DNA of 19,505 nt from an uncultured Clostridia bacterium (GTDB lineage Bacteria > Bacillota > Clostridia > TANB77 > CAG-508). The stretch spans positions 1 through 19,505 of the forward strand of contig CAPOZU010000025.1 in assembly GCA_948676835.1 (NCBI GenBank). Reading direction: 5' to 3'. The notes below the pieces were generated by a model. It was not told the DNA's origin and searched no databases. It was given only the letters and a program-made list of their open reading frames with translations. The position numbers and the translations under genes are program-made. Below, in pieces: positions 7,752 to 14,555 of this stretch. Each line of letters starts with the position of its first letter. Positions within the stretch are counted from its first letter, which is position 1.

Positions 7752-7780
7752 TTGAAATTCAAGCTTATTTGTAGTAAAAT
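7752..7780 (+). promoter_or_regulatory. Promoter of rsmA
   Basis: TTGAAA (7752-7757), a 17-base spacer and TAAAAT (7775-7780), placed about 30 bases ahead of the rsmA start codon. Confidence 0.55.
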
Positions 7781-7810
7781 TAGTACGATAATCAAGAAAG
7801 GATTTTTTAT

Positions 7811-8654
7811 ATGAATTTATCCAAAGAAACTAAATATTTAATGAACAAATACAATATAACTGCAAACAAAAATTATGGTCAAAATTTTTTAATTGATGAA
7901 AATGTTGTCAATCGGAATTGTAGAAAAAGCAGAAGTATCAAAAAAGGACCTTGTAATCGAAATAGGACCAGGTCTTGGAACTCTTACAGCTATTCTATTA
8001 GAAAATGCTGGAAAAGTTATTTGTATAGAATTAGATACTCATATGCTAACAATATTAAATGATAGATTTAGATTATATAATAATTTTGAATTAATAAATG
8101 ATGATGTTTTAAAAGTAGATTTAAAACAATTAATTTCTAAAAATTCAGAATTTGAAAATGTAAAAGTAGTTGCAAATTTACCTTACTATATTACAACACC
8201 AATAATTATGAAACTTTTGGAAGAAAAACTAAATTTAAAAAGTATTACTGTTATGGTTCAAAAGGAAGTTGCTGAAAGATTAACAGAAACACCAGGAGGA
8301 AAAAATACAGGTTCTATAACATACAGTATTCATTATTATACAGACCCCAAAACTGTTTTAGAAGTTCCTAAAGACTGTTTTATACCTAGTCCTAAAGTAG
8401 ATTCTTCTGTAATAAACTTAGAAGTTCTGCCAACTCCTAAAATCAATGTTTTAAACGAAGAAATATTTTTTAAAGTTATAAAATGTGCTTTTATGCAAAA
8501 AAGAAAAACTTTAATAAATTCATTATGCAATTCAGGAATTTCAAATAAAGAAACTTTAGAAAAATTTTTAATTGAATTAGGATTAGATTTAAGAGTACGT
8601 GCAGAACAACTAACTCTAGAACAATTTGGAAAGCTTTCAGACAAATTGACATAA
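7811..8654 (+). pseudogene. rsmA: 16S rRNA dimethyladenosine transferase RsmA (KsgA), frameshifted
   Basis: RsmA dimethylates two adjacent adenines near the 3' end of 16S rRNA, using S-adenosylmethionine, late in 30S assembly. The first 34 codons give the family start, with NYGQNFLIDENVV. The reading frame then shifts at about 7913-7916 and the rest continues in the next frame from IVEKAEVSKKD. That part has EIGPGLGTLT (SAM motif I), NLPYYITTPI (the NLPY catalytic motif) and the usual C-terminal RNA-binding part. Removing one G from the GG at 7914-7915 restores a normal 280-codon gene reading VVNRIVEKAE. The start has AAGAAAGGA upstream. Either this is a real mutation (then only an N-terminally cut protein from an internal ATG at 7893 or 7902 could be made) or a one-base sequence error; I cannot tell which. 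All other motifs are intact, which favours an error or a very recent event. Confidence 0.88.
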
Positions 8655-8674
8655 AACCAATTTTAGGTTATAAT
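8646..8674 (+). promoter_or_regulatory. Perfect consensus promoter of the 99-aa gene
   Basis: TTGACA (8646-8651), exactly 17 bases, then TATAAT (8669-8674): both hexamers match the sigma-A consensus at every base. The -35 overlaps the last codons of rsmA (TTG ACA TAA). The transcription start would fall near 8681, ahead of an AAGGAGGT ribosome site at 8691-8698. Confidence 0.85.
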
Positions 8675-8704
8675 AATACTTATCCAAAATAAGGAGGTTT
8701 TTCC

Positions 8705-9004
8705 ATGGATTTGAAAGATTTCTTTGCAAGGGCTATTGAACTTCGCGAAGAATACGCGAAAACATCTCAGCATCGGTTGCAAATCCTCTCCCAGATCGTA
8801 GGTCACGTTTTTGCCAACGGCGAGTTTACTCGCTCCATCTCCATCGAGCATCCTTTCAGCCATTTCTATGACCTGATTTCTGAAAAGGATTTCCAGAAGG
8901 TATTCGATGATTTGAGCATTAACTATCACCTCGATCATTATGGAGAAATTCCCAGCAGTTGTCAAAGATACTATCGCGCTACAATCATTAGAAATAATGA
9001 TTAA
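8705..9004 (+). CDS. Hypothetical 99-aa protein of foreign composition
   Basis: I do not recognise this protein. It has 99 residues, no signal peptide and no membrane segment. Residues 1-40 look helical (DLKDFFARAIELREEY), and the rest is mixed with many aromatic and histidine residues (HPFSHFYD, YHLDHYG), plus one cysteine in SSCQRYY. It is its own transcription unit, with a consensus promoter, an ideal AAGGAGGT site six bases before the ATG, and a strong terminator directly after the stop. Its coding sequence is clearly more GC-rich than all neighbours and uses codons such as CGC, CGG, CTC and ATC that are rare around it, where AGA, TTA and ATA dominate. This points to acquisition from another genome. 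A small phage or plasmid accessory protein is possible, but no function can be assigned. Confidence 0.72.
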   Translation: MDLKDFFARAIELREEYAKTSQHRLQILSQIVGHVFANGEFTRSISIEHPFSHFYDLISEKDFQKVFDDLSINYHLDHYGEIPSSCQRYYRATIIRNND

Positions 9005-9045
9005 AAAACAGATGCGCCCACTGGATAGTGGGCGCATCTGTTTTT
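9005..9045. terminator. Strong bidirectional terminator
   Basis: A perfect 14-bp GC-rich stem (9009-9022 with 9027-9040) has a GGAT loop and is flanked by A4 and T5, so it works in both directions. On plus it ends the 99-aa gene; on minus it ends the sigma-factor operon that stops at 9064. Its GC-rich stem stands out from the AT-rich terminators of host genes. Confidence 0.93.
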
Positions 9046-9063
9046 CTATATAAAATTTTGCAA

Positions 9064-9657
9064 TTAAATTCCCCAATTTAATTTTTTAAATTTTTTTACT
9101 ATCATAAGTAAAACTATTATTCCCAAAACAATACTACTTGAAATAAAAATCATATTACTCATTTTTTCTATTTGGCTTGTTTTTAAATCTTCTGTTTTTT
9201 CAGCAGAAACAGCTTGAACTTCAACTATTTCTTCTCCATTTTTTTGATATTCCTCAAATCTTTCTAAAAATTTATCATAATTTTCTGGTTCTAATGATAC
9301 GGTTTCTAGTACATATTCCCCATTAACAATTGAAAATTTCTCAAAAGCCATATATCTAAAATCCTTTTTCCATTTAGAATTTTCTTCCATATATGGTGTA
9401 ACCATAAAATCGGCTGTAGCTTTAAAAACACCTTGATCTTCTTTCGAAAAATCATATCCTCCACCACACCAATTATAATCCATAATTCTTTCTTCTTCAG
9501 GAACTTCATCTGTTTTATACTTTTCCATAAGTTCTAGTAGAGCATTTTGTGATGCCTCTTGTCTTTTTTTATTTAAAACATCATAATCTTCAACAGCTAA
9601 AACTTGAGTAGAGAAAATTAATAATATAACTATTAATGATATACATATTTTTTTCAT
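9064..9657 (-). CDS. Exported membrane-anchored hypothetical protein, third gene of ECF operon
   Basis: Not recognised by family. The 197-residue protein has a signal peptide (MKKICISLIVILLIFSTQVLA, about residues 1-21, with a likely cut after VLA), a charged extracellular part of about 145 residues with one cysteine in YNWCGGGYD, and a C-terminal membrane segment (about 169-187) followed by KKFKK. It is therefore a single-pass outside-facing protein. I start it at 9657, where GGAGGAG lies 4 bases upstream; an earlier ATG at 9687 would bury the signal peptide. It begins one base after the stop of the DUF4179-like gene, so it is translationally coupled. The context suggests a part or target of the sigma/anti-sigma circuit, perhaps sensing the cell envelope; this is inference. 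Confidence 0.75.
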   Translation of the reverse strand: MKKICISLIVILLIFSTQVLAVEDYDVLNKKRQEASQNALLELMEKYKTDEVPEEERIMDYNWCGGGYDFSKEDQGVFKATADFMVTPYMEENSKWKKDFRYMAFEKFSIVNGEYVLETVSLEPENYDKFLERFEEYQKNGEEIVEVQAVSAEKTEDLKTSQIEKMSNMIFISSSIVLGIIVLLMIVKKFKKLNWGI

Positions 9658-9658
9658 A

Positions 9659-10933
9659 TTACTCCTCCCCCACTTTCTCAAGTACAATTTCTGCCTTTTC
9701 TCCGTTATAATCTACATATAATGTTATTGCATCTGTCATATCATATTTTGTTAAATCAAACATACCAGTAAATTTAACATATCCATTTTCATCTGTACTT
9801 GTATTTCCATTTTCTTGATTATTTATAGTTTGTTCAAATTTTTCGCCCTTTGAATTTACTACATATTTTTCAAATTTATCTTGATCCATTATTTGTTGTA
9901 TATAATTATAGTATTCTTCTGTTTGCCATAATTCGTTGCGTAAGTATGAATCAATCTCTCCATTTCTTAGTTCATCATCTTGTGGTAATGAATTATAAAA
10001 CTCCAATTCAGGAGATGTTGGACTTTCTGGTAGTTTTTCACCTTGAAATTCCAAACTGATATTCATTCCAGCATCATATACTGTTGCATTTGTTAATTTG
10101 AATTTACTATTTGTTGTACTTTTTTGTGTATATTTTACACTTGTTCTGCTATACATTTTCTCTGGTACATCAACAGAAAATTTCCAATCACCTTTTAAAA
10201 CAAGTTGTTCATCCCCCTGCATAGTTTCAACTTTATTTGAAATTCTTATTTTAGTTAATTCAAAATTAATTTGTTTACTCTTAGGATAATATGGTCCACC
10301 TATATAAATATTAAACATTACTTTCAAATGATTTCCTGTTTTATCCATTACTAATGGTCCATTTTCACCACTACCAAACCATTTTTCTTCTTCATTAGGT
10401 TCAGTATTTTTTTCTTTGCAGAACTCTTCATATTTTTTTCCATATCCAAGACGTAAAACATTATAATCTTCATCATATACAACTAAATCTGGGAAAGAAA
10501 CATTCCAAATGTCTTCTATTTTTACTATATCCTTTATTTCATCTGATAAAGTAATATCTAATGTTGCGCTTAATGAAAAATCATCCATCAAAAACTCTTC
10601 AACTTTTATTTTAGTTTCTAAATCCTCTACTATTTCGCCAGTTTCTTCGTTTTCAATAGTAGAAACAGAAACTTCATCTTCCATATCTGTTTTTTCTATG
10701 TAGCCTTCTTCAATTGCTTTTCCATATCCATAACCGCCACCATAAACATTATCATAAATTTTAGTTGATATATCTCTAGCAAAGACCATTCCTGTAACTG
10801 ATAAAGCACATATTGAAAGTGTTAAAGTTTTTTGAAGAGCGTTTTTTATTTTCGTATTTCTTTTATCAATTTTTTTGAAATTTTCTAAACCTATATTTTC
10901 TGTTAAATTTCTATAGATTTTTTCTTTTTCCAT
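9659..10933 (-). CDS. DUF4179-like membrane anti-sigma factor
   Basis: Likely regulator of the sigma factor encoded next to it. The 424-residue protein has a short cytoplasmic N-terminus of about 32 residues, one membrane segment (about 33-52, LTLSICALSVTGMVFA) and a large extracellular region. The stretch after the membrane (DNVYGGGYGYGKAIEEGYI) and overall layout resemble the DUF4179 proteins commonly paired with ECF sigma factors in Firmicutes. The extracellular part is beta-rich in appearance and acidic. It starts one base after the sigma gene stop and is followed one base later by a small exported protein. By known analogy, its N-terminus would hold the sigma factor at the membrane until a surface signal arrives. 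The signal is unknown. Assignment rests on topology, neighbourhood and local similarity. Confidence 0.75.
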   Translation of the reverse strand: MEKEKIYRNLTENIGLENFKKIDKRNTKIKNALQKTLTLSICALSVTGMVFARDISTKIYDNVYGGGYGYGKAIEEGYIEKTDMEDEVSVSTIENEETGEIVEDLETKIKVEEFLMDDFSLSATLDITLSDEIKDIVKIEDIWNVSFPDLVVYDEDYNVLRLGYGKKYEEFCKEKNTEPNEEEKWFGSGENGPLVMDKTGNHLKVMFNIYIGGPYYPKSKQINFELTKIRISNKVETMQGDEQLVLKGDWKFSVDVPEKMYSRTSVKYTQKSTTNSKFKLTNATVYDAGMNISLEFQGEKLPESPTSPELEFYNSLPQDDELRNGEIDSYLRNELWQTEEYYNYIQQIMDQDKFEKYVVNSKGEKFEQTINNQENGNTSTDENGYVKFTGMFDLTKYDMTDAITLYVDYNGEKAEIVLEKVGEE

Positions 10934-10934
10934 T

Positions 10935-11474
10935 TTAATAAAATCCCCCTATCTTTAAAAATTCTTTTACTTTTTTTCTTGTTCTATGCAACTTTGTTTT
11001 TGCACTACTTACAGATATTCCGAGCTCTTTAGATATATCTTTTATTTTCTTGTCTTCAAAATAAAATTTTGAAAAAATTAAATACTCATCTTCTCCAACA
11101 GCTTTTAAATTTTTAATTATGCAATCGTTTAATTCCTTTTCTTCTAATAATTCTTCTATATTAAAATTATCTTGAAAATCTTCATCAAACTCATCATAAA
11201 GAAATTTAGAATTAATCTCTTTATACTTTTTGTATATTACATTTTTAGTAATTCGAGCAATATACGGACTAAGCCTAGATTCTTTTTCTAAAACATTTTT
11301 ATTTTTCCAAACTATAAAAAACACATCAGACAAAATTTCTTCTTCATCCTCTATACTTAAATTAGGAAAGTTTTTAATTATAGTTCTTATATAATTATAA
11401 TAATCATCTACTATATCCTGCATATTTAATTCGTTTTTCAAGAAATATGTTTCAATTATTTTTTCTTCTACCAT
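10935..11474 (-). CDS. ECF-type RNA polymerase sigma factor
   Basis: Sigma-70 family factor of the extracytoplasmic-function type, directing RNA polymerase to a small set of promoters. In 179 residues, sigma region 2 occupies about 15-85 (including EEEILSDVFFIVWKN) and region 4 about 118-175, with a helix-turn-helix KIKDISKELGISVSSAKTKLHRTRKKV. Regions 1 and 3 are absent, as expected. I start it at the ATG at 11474, preceded by AAGGTGGG; an in-frame GTG at 11483 lies within that site. It is the first gene of a three-gene operon with one-base gaps. A TGTAAC element lies about 60 bases upstream (11531-11536), which could be the -35 of an autoregulated ECF promoter, but no convincing -10 is seen. 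Confidence 0.9.
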   Translation of the reverse strand: MVEEKIIETYFLKNELNMQDIVDDYYNYIRTIIKNFPNLSIEDEEEILSDVFFIVWKNKNVLEKESRLSPYIARITKNVIYKKYKEINSKFLYDEFDEDFQDNFNIEELLEEKELNDCIIKNLKAVGEDEYLIFSKFYFEDKKIKDISKELGISVSSAKTKLHRTRKKVKEFLKIGGFY

Positions 11475-11538
11475 AATTCCCACCTTAAATTGATTACTTA
11501 CATTTATATATTTCTCAAAATATATAAATAGGTTACAA

Positions 11539-11574
11539 AAAAATATAAAAAAAATACCTACGAATAGGTATTTT
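11539..11574 (-). terminator. Terminator of the hslO-dgt operon
   Basis: A perfect 10-bp stem (11551-11560 with 11565-11574) reads on the minus strand with a TTCG tetraloop, then TTTTTTTTATATTTTTTT. The stem overlaps the stop codon of the TSCPD gene. Confidence 0.88.
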
Positions 11575-11827
11575 AAACTGTTTGTTCTTTTATTTCTTCC
11601 AAAGCTTTAGCCAATTGATCTGGACAAGAAGTTCCTTTTCCAGCACAATCAATTCCTTTTAATCTTTTGATAGCTTCATCTATTTTCATTCCGGCAATTA
11701 ATGATGCAACTCCTTGAGTATTTCCAGCACATCCTCCAAGGAAATGTACTGATTTTATTGTATTCCCTTCTACTTCTATGGTAATTTCCATAGAACATAC
11801 ACCTACTGGTCTATATTTATATATCAT
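11573..11827 (-). CDS. TSCPD domain protein, TIGR03905 four-cysteine family
   Basis: Small uncharacterised protein of 84 residues. It has four cysteines, at 11 (VGVCSMEI), 33 (LGGCAGNTQG), 61 (IDCAGKG) and 68 (TSCPDQL), in the spacing of the TIGR03905 family. The last block (TSCPDQLAKAL) is the TSCPD motif also seen as a C-terminal domain of class II (B12) ribonucleotide reductases. The cysteines may bind a metal or act in thiol chemistry; the function is unknown. It lies 12 bases after dgt. Its link to nucleotide reduction through the TSCPD domain and its place beside a dNTPase are suggestive only. TTTTTCC-type complement gives an AGGAGG-like site upstream. Confidence 0.88.
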   Translation of the reverse strand: MIYKYRPVGVCSMEITIEVEGNTIKSVHFLGGCAGNTQGVASLIAGMKIDEAIKRLKGIDCAGKGTSCPDQLAKALEEIKEQTV

Positions 11828-11839
11828 TTTTTCCTCCTC

Positions 11840-13045
11840 TTAAAAACTAACTATTTCATTATAAATTCTGACTATATATTGATCTGTCATTCCAGACATA
11901 TAATCTATTATTGCTCTTAAATAATTATTTATATCATTTAAATCATAAATAACCTTATTACAATAATTGTCTTCATTTCTATCTATTGAATTTGAATATG
12001 TTTCAAGCCAATTAGAAAATTCTTCTGAAAGAAACGGATAATATCTTTTCATTTTTCTGATAGTTTTAACTGTAGAAGTTCCATTATAAGCCTTTTTTAA
12101 AGTATAAAATATTTCATTCATAACTACTTTAAAATATCTTGTTGTTGGTTGGATCTTTTCATTATCATATATTTTATCATAATTGAACTTCTTAATTTTT
12201 TCCATTGTCTTATATGCAGATTCTGAAAATTTCAATCCATCCTCTATAGTACTATTATTGCATAAATCACTTATTAAAAATCCTATAATACTTGAATTAT
12301 TTACTCTTATTTGCTCAATTGATTTATCTATATTATTTATATCTCTATCTGTTATAAGTTTCATTTCTTTAGCATCTTCTAAATCTCTACCTAAATAAGA
12401 AATATTATCTGCTATTTTTACTACACAAGCTTCCCAAGTGTATGGAGAAAATTTATTTGAATATGTAAAATCTTTTAAATCTACAAATTCATCTCTTGGC
12501 TTTTGACCATTAGGATTTGGATTTCCACAATGTCCTGGAATTCCATCTCTTACAGCATAAGTTAAATTTAAGTTTCTTTTAATTCCAGCCAAATCACTTA
12601 ATAATTCTAAATCATCTACTAGATGTAATCCATTACCTCCATGCCAAAATTTTCCGCCATATTCTCTTTGAGCTATCTCAGATAAAATATTTTCGCCTTT
12701 GTGACCAAATGGACTATGTCCAATATCATGAGTAACTGCAATTGCACTTGTTAATTCTGAATTTAATCCCAAATAATTTGCTATTGTATTACTTATTGAA
12801 TCAACTAAGTTTACATGCTCAATTCTAGTACATATGTGGTCATTCTTAGGTGCGAAAAATACCTGAGTTTTATGCTTTAACCTTCTATATGCATTACAGT
12901 TTATTATTCTAGTATAATCTCTATCAAATTCTGTTCTCATTGGAGCATCTCCATAAACTGGATCATACAATTTTTCTACTCTTGAAATTGCATTTTCCCA
13001 TTTAGGATTGCCTTCATACATAGCTACACTTTCAAATTTTTTCAT
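11840..13045 (-). CDS. dgt: dGTP triphosphohydrolase, HD-domain dNTPase
   Basis: Hydrolyses dGTP (or other dNTPs) to the nucleoside and triphosphate, adjusting the dNTP pool. The 401-residue protein has the complete HD metal site: His77 (TRIEHVNLV), His106-Asp107 (VTHDIGHSPFGHKGE) and Asp213 (VVKIADNISYLGRD). The R(R)LKHKTQVF segment near residue 55 is the usual N-terminal part. Length is in the range of the bacterial dGTPase-like family. Substrate preference cannot be read from sequence, and several relatives act on other dNTPs under allosteric control. It follows hslO by 29 bases and precedes the TSCPD gene by 12, within one operon. Confidence 0.9.
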   Translation of the reverse strand: MKKFESVAMYEGNPKWENAISRVEKLYDPVYGDAPMRTEFDRDYTRIINCNAYRRLKHKTQVFFAPKNDHICTRIEHVNLVDSISNTIANYLGLNSELTSAIAVTHDIGHSPFGHKGENILSEIAQREYGGKFWHGGNGLHLVDDLELLSDLAGIKRNLNLTYAVRDGIPGHCGNPNPNGQKPRDEFVDLKDFTYSNKFSPYTWEACVVKIADNISYLGRDLEDAKEMKLITDRDINNIDKSIEQIRVNNSSIIGFLISDLCNNSTIEDGLKFSESAYKTMEKIKKFNYDKIYDNEKIQPTTRYFKVVMNEIFYTLKKAYNGTSTVKTIRKMKRYYPFLSEEFSNWLETYSNSIDRNEDNYCNKVIYDLNDINNYLRAIIDYMSGMTDQYIVRIYNEIVSF

Positions 13046-13074
13046 CTTTAGTTTATCACCTTTTCAAAAAAATA

Positions 13075-13965
13075 TTATATTTTCTTAAGTAAATCTTCTA
13101 ATTCTTCTTTATTGAAGTTATATTTTTTATTGCAGAACTGGCAAACTATTTCAGCCCTGCCATCTTCCTCAATAATTTTTGTTAAATCATCTTTTCCTAT
13201 TGAAATTAAACCTTTTTCAAATTTTTCTTTGCTACAGTCGCAATCAAATTTAATTTCTAAGTTATCTTCCAAAAGCTCTATATTTTCATCTCCAGTAACT
13301 ATTTTAGCAATTTCTTCTAAAGTTTTATTTTCTGATAATAGTTCACTTATGCTTGGTGCGCTTTTTAATGCTTCTTCAATTTTAGTAATTTCATTTTCTG
13401 TGGCATCTGGCATCAAGTTAATCATATATCCACCAGCACTTTGAGTTCCATCTTTATTTACTAAAACACCTAATGCAAGAACTGTTGGTTTTTGCTCAGA
13501 TGTAGCAAAATATTCTGTAAAATCTTCTGCAATTTCTCCTGAAACTAAAGGAACTAATCCATTATATTCAGAATCTGTAATAGCACTTTGTTTTATTATA
13601 TTTAAATATCCTGCATGTCCAACTGCTCCACCAACATCAATTTTTCCATTTGATTTTAATGGTAATTCCACTAAAGGATTTTGCATATATGTTTTAATTT
13701 TTGAAATATTATTTTCACGTTTTACAATACCAACAATAGAACCAACTGGTCCATCACCTTTTAGTTGAACTGTAATACTATCATCATTTTCTTTTATACT
13801 AGTTAGCCCCATAATTCCACATATTGTAGCAAATCTTCCCATTGCTGCTGTAGTTGTTGGAGTTAAATCATGTATTTTTCTAATTTCTTCTATTAATTCT
13901 GTTGTATTAGCACATATTAAACTAACTTTTCCATTATATGCTAAATATTTTTCTATTTTGTCCAC
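13075..13965 (-). CDS. hslO: Redox-regulated chaperone Hsp33
   Basis: Cytoplasmic holdase chaperone that binds zinc when reduced and unfolds into an active form under oxidative stress. In 296 residues, the N-terminal domain shows TAAMGRFATIC (residues 40-49) and the GDGPVGSIV (70-78) and GGAVGHAGYLNI (112-123) signatures. The C-terminal zinc-cysteine switch is complete, with CxC at Cys242/244 and CxxC at Cys275/278. The start is a GTG at 13965 (GTG GAC AAA) behind a weak AAAGAG; the length agrees with the family. It lies 21 bases downstream of the small hypothetical gene and 29 ahead of dgt. Confidence 0.94.
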   Translation of the reverse strand: MDKIEKYLAYNGKVSLICANTTELIEEIRKIHDLTPTTTAAMGRFATICGIMGLTSIKENDDSITVQLKGDGPVGSIVGIVKRENNISKIKTYMQNPLVELPLKSNGKIDVGGAVGHAGYLNIIKQSAITDSEYNGLVPLVSGEIAEDFTEYFATSEQKPTVLALGVLVNKDGTQSAGGYMINLMPDATENEITKIEEALKSAPSISELLSENKTLEEIAKIVTGDENIELLEDNLEIKFDCDCSKEKFEKGLISIGKDDLTKIIEEDGRAEIVCQFCNKKYNFNKEELEDLLKKI

Positions 13966-13986
13966 TTATATTTCACTCTTTCTATT

Positions 13987-14289
13987 TTAATTTTTAAACG
14001 CCTTAAATACATCTTTATAACTACTCATTAGTAACTCATACTTCATTTCCTCAGATAAATCTTCATTATACATTGCATTCGTAATTGGAATTGTATAAGA
14101 ATTGTATTTTGGCATGAAAAATCTAGTTTTTACTATATAATCTATTAAGCAATCTTTTTCATTTAGTTCTACTTCATGCCTTTCAAGAAATTCTTTTAAC
14201 ATTCCTGTATATTCATCATGGAAATAATTAAATACTTTGGTATATTCTTTTTTATTTGCTAATTCTTTTATTTCGGTTTCTACTAGCAT
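13987..14289 (-). CDS. Hypothetical 100-aa protein, first gene of hslO operon
   Basis: Not recognised. The 100 residues appear mainly alpha-helical and charged, with no signal peptide or membrane segment and a single cysteine (NEKDCLIDYI). I choose the ATG at 14289 because GAGGTG lies 6 bases upstream; an earlier ATG at 14322 would add 11 residues without such a site. It is the first gene behind the operon promoter and 21 bases ahead of hslO. Composition is the same as its neighbours, so it appears native. No function is proposed. Confidence 0.7.
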   Translation of the reverse strand: MLVETEIKELANKKEYTKVFNYFHDEYTGMLKEFLERHEVELNEKDCLIDYIVKTRFFMPKYNSYTIPITNAMYNEDLSEEMKYELLMSSYKDVFKAFKN

Positions 14290-14326
14290 TATTTTCACCT
14301 CATATGTAGTATAAATTTCCAAGATT

Positions 14327-14355
14327 ATTTTATAATATATTGATTTTTTTTACAA
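14327..14355 (-). promoter_or_regulatory. Promoter of the hslO operon
   Basis: On the minus strand TTGTAA (14350-14355), 17 bases and TAAAAT (14327-14332), about 37 bases ahead of the first start codon. An alternative TATAAA -10 overlaps at 15-base spacing. The region is AT-rich, so the match is less telling than elsewhere. Confidence 0.45.
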
Positions 14356-14365
14356 GAGAAAAAGT

Positions 14366-14485
14366 GTTATTTGTGTGAGTAAATTATTATACAATATTTA
14401 ATTAATAGCATTATTTTGGGATAATATATGCTATTGTAGAATATTTATTAAAATTTATATTCACGCAAATAACAATTTATAAGAG
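14366..14485. repeat. MITE-like inverted repeat element
   Basis: Outer arms 14366-14385 and 14452-14473 are inverted copies (one 2-base gap, two mismatches), and inner arms 14404-14411 and 14428-14435 are a perfect 8-bp pair, so the 120-base region can fold on itself. The right arm and its flank (to 14485) also match 105-136. There is no ORF inside. It fills most of the 266-base gap between divergent genes; the remaining AT-rich bases contain the two translation start regions and no other clear feature. Confidence 0.6.
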
Positions 14486-14555
14486 TAACTAAATTATCTA
14501 ATATTTAATATTATATTTTATAAAATAATTGAAAATTTTAGAAAGGATTTTTTAT

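Noticed and set aside
7795..7816. A 22-base identity with 14540-14561 (AGAAAGGA through the start codon).
   Set aside because: It covers only the ribosome site, an AT-rich spacer and the start of rsmA and of the M14 gene, so chance plus shared initiation signals explains it.
8663..9004. Contamination or a chimeric join as the reason for the GC-rich genes.
   Set aside because: Both GC-rich stretches are flanked on both sides by AT-rich host-like DNA, and their promoters and leaders are AT-rich, so a simple join does not explain them. Read coverage would be decisive.
8663..9076. A 137-codon minus-strand frame covering the 99-aa gene.
   Set aside because: It runs through the terminator hairpin and the consensus promoter of the plus gene and has no ribosome site.
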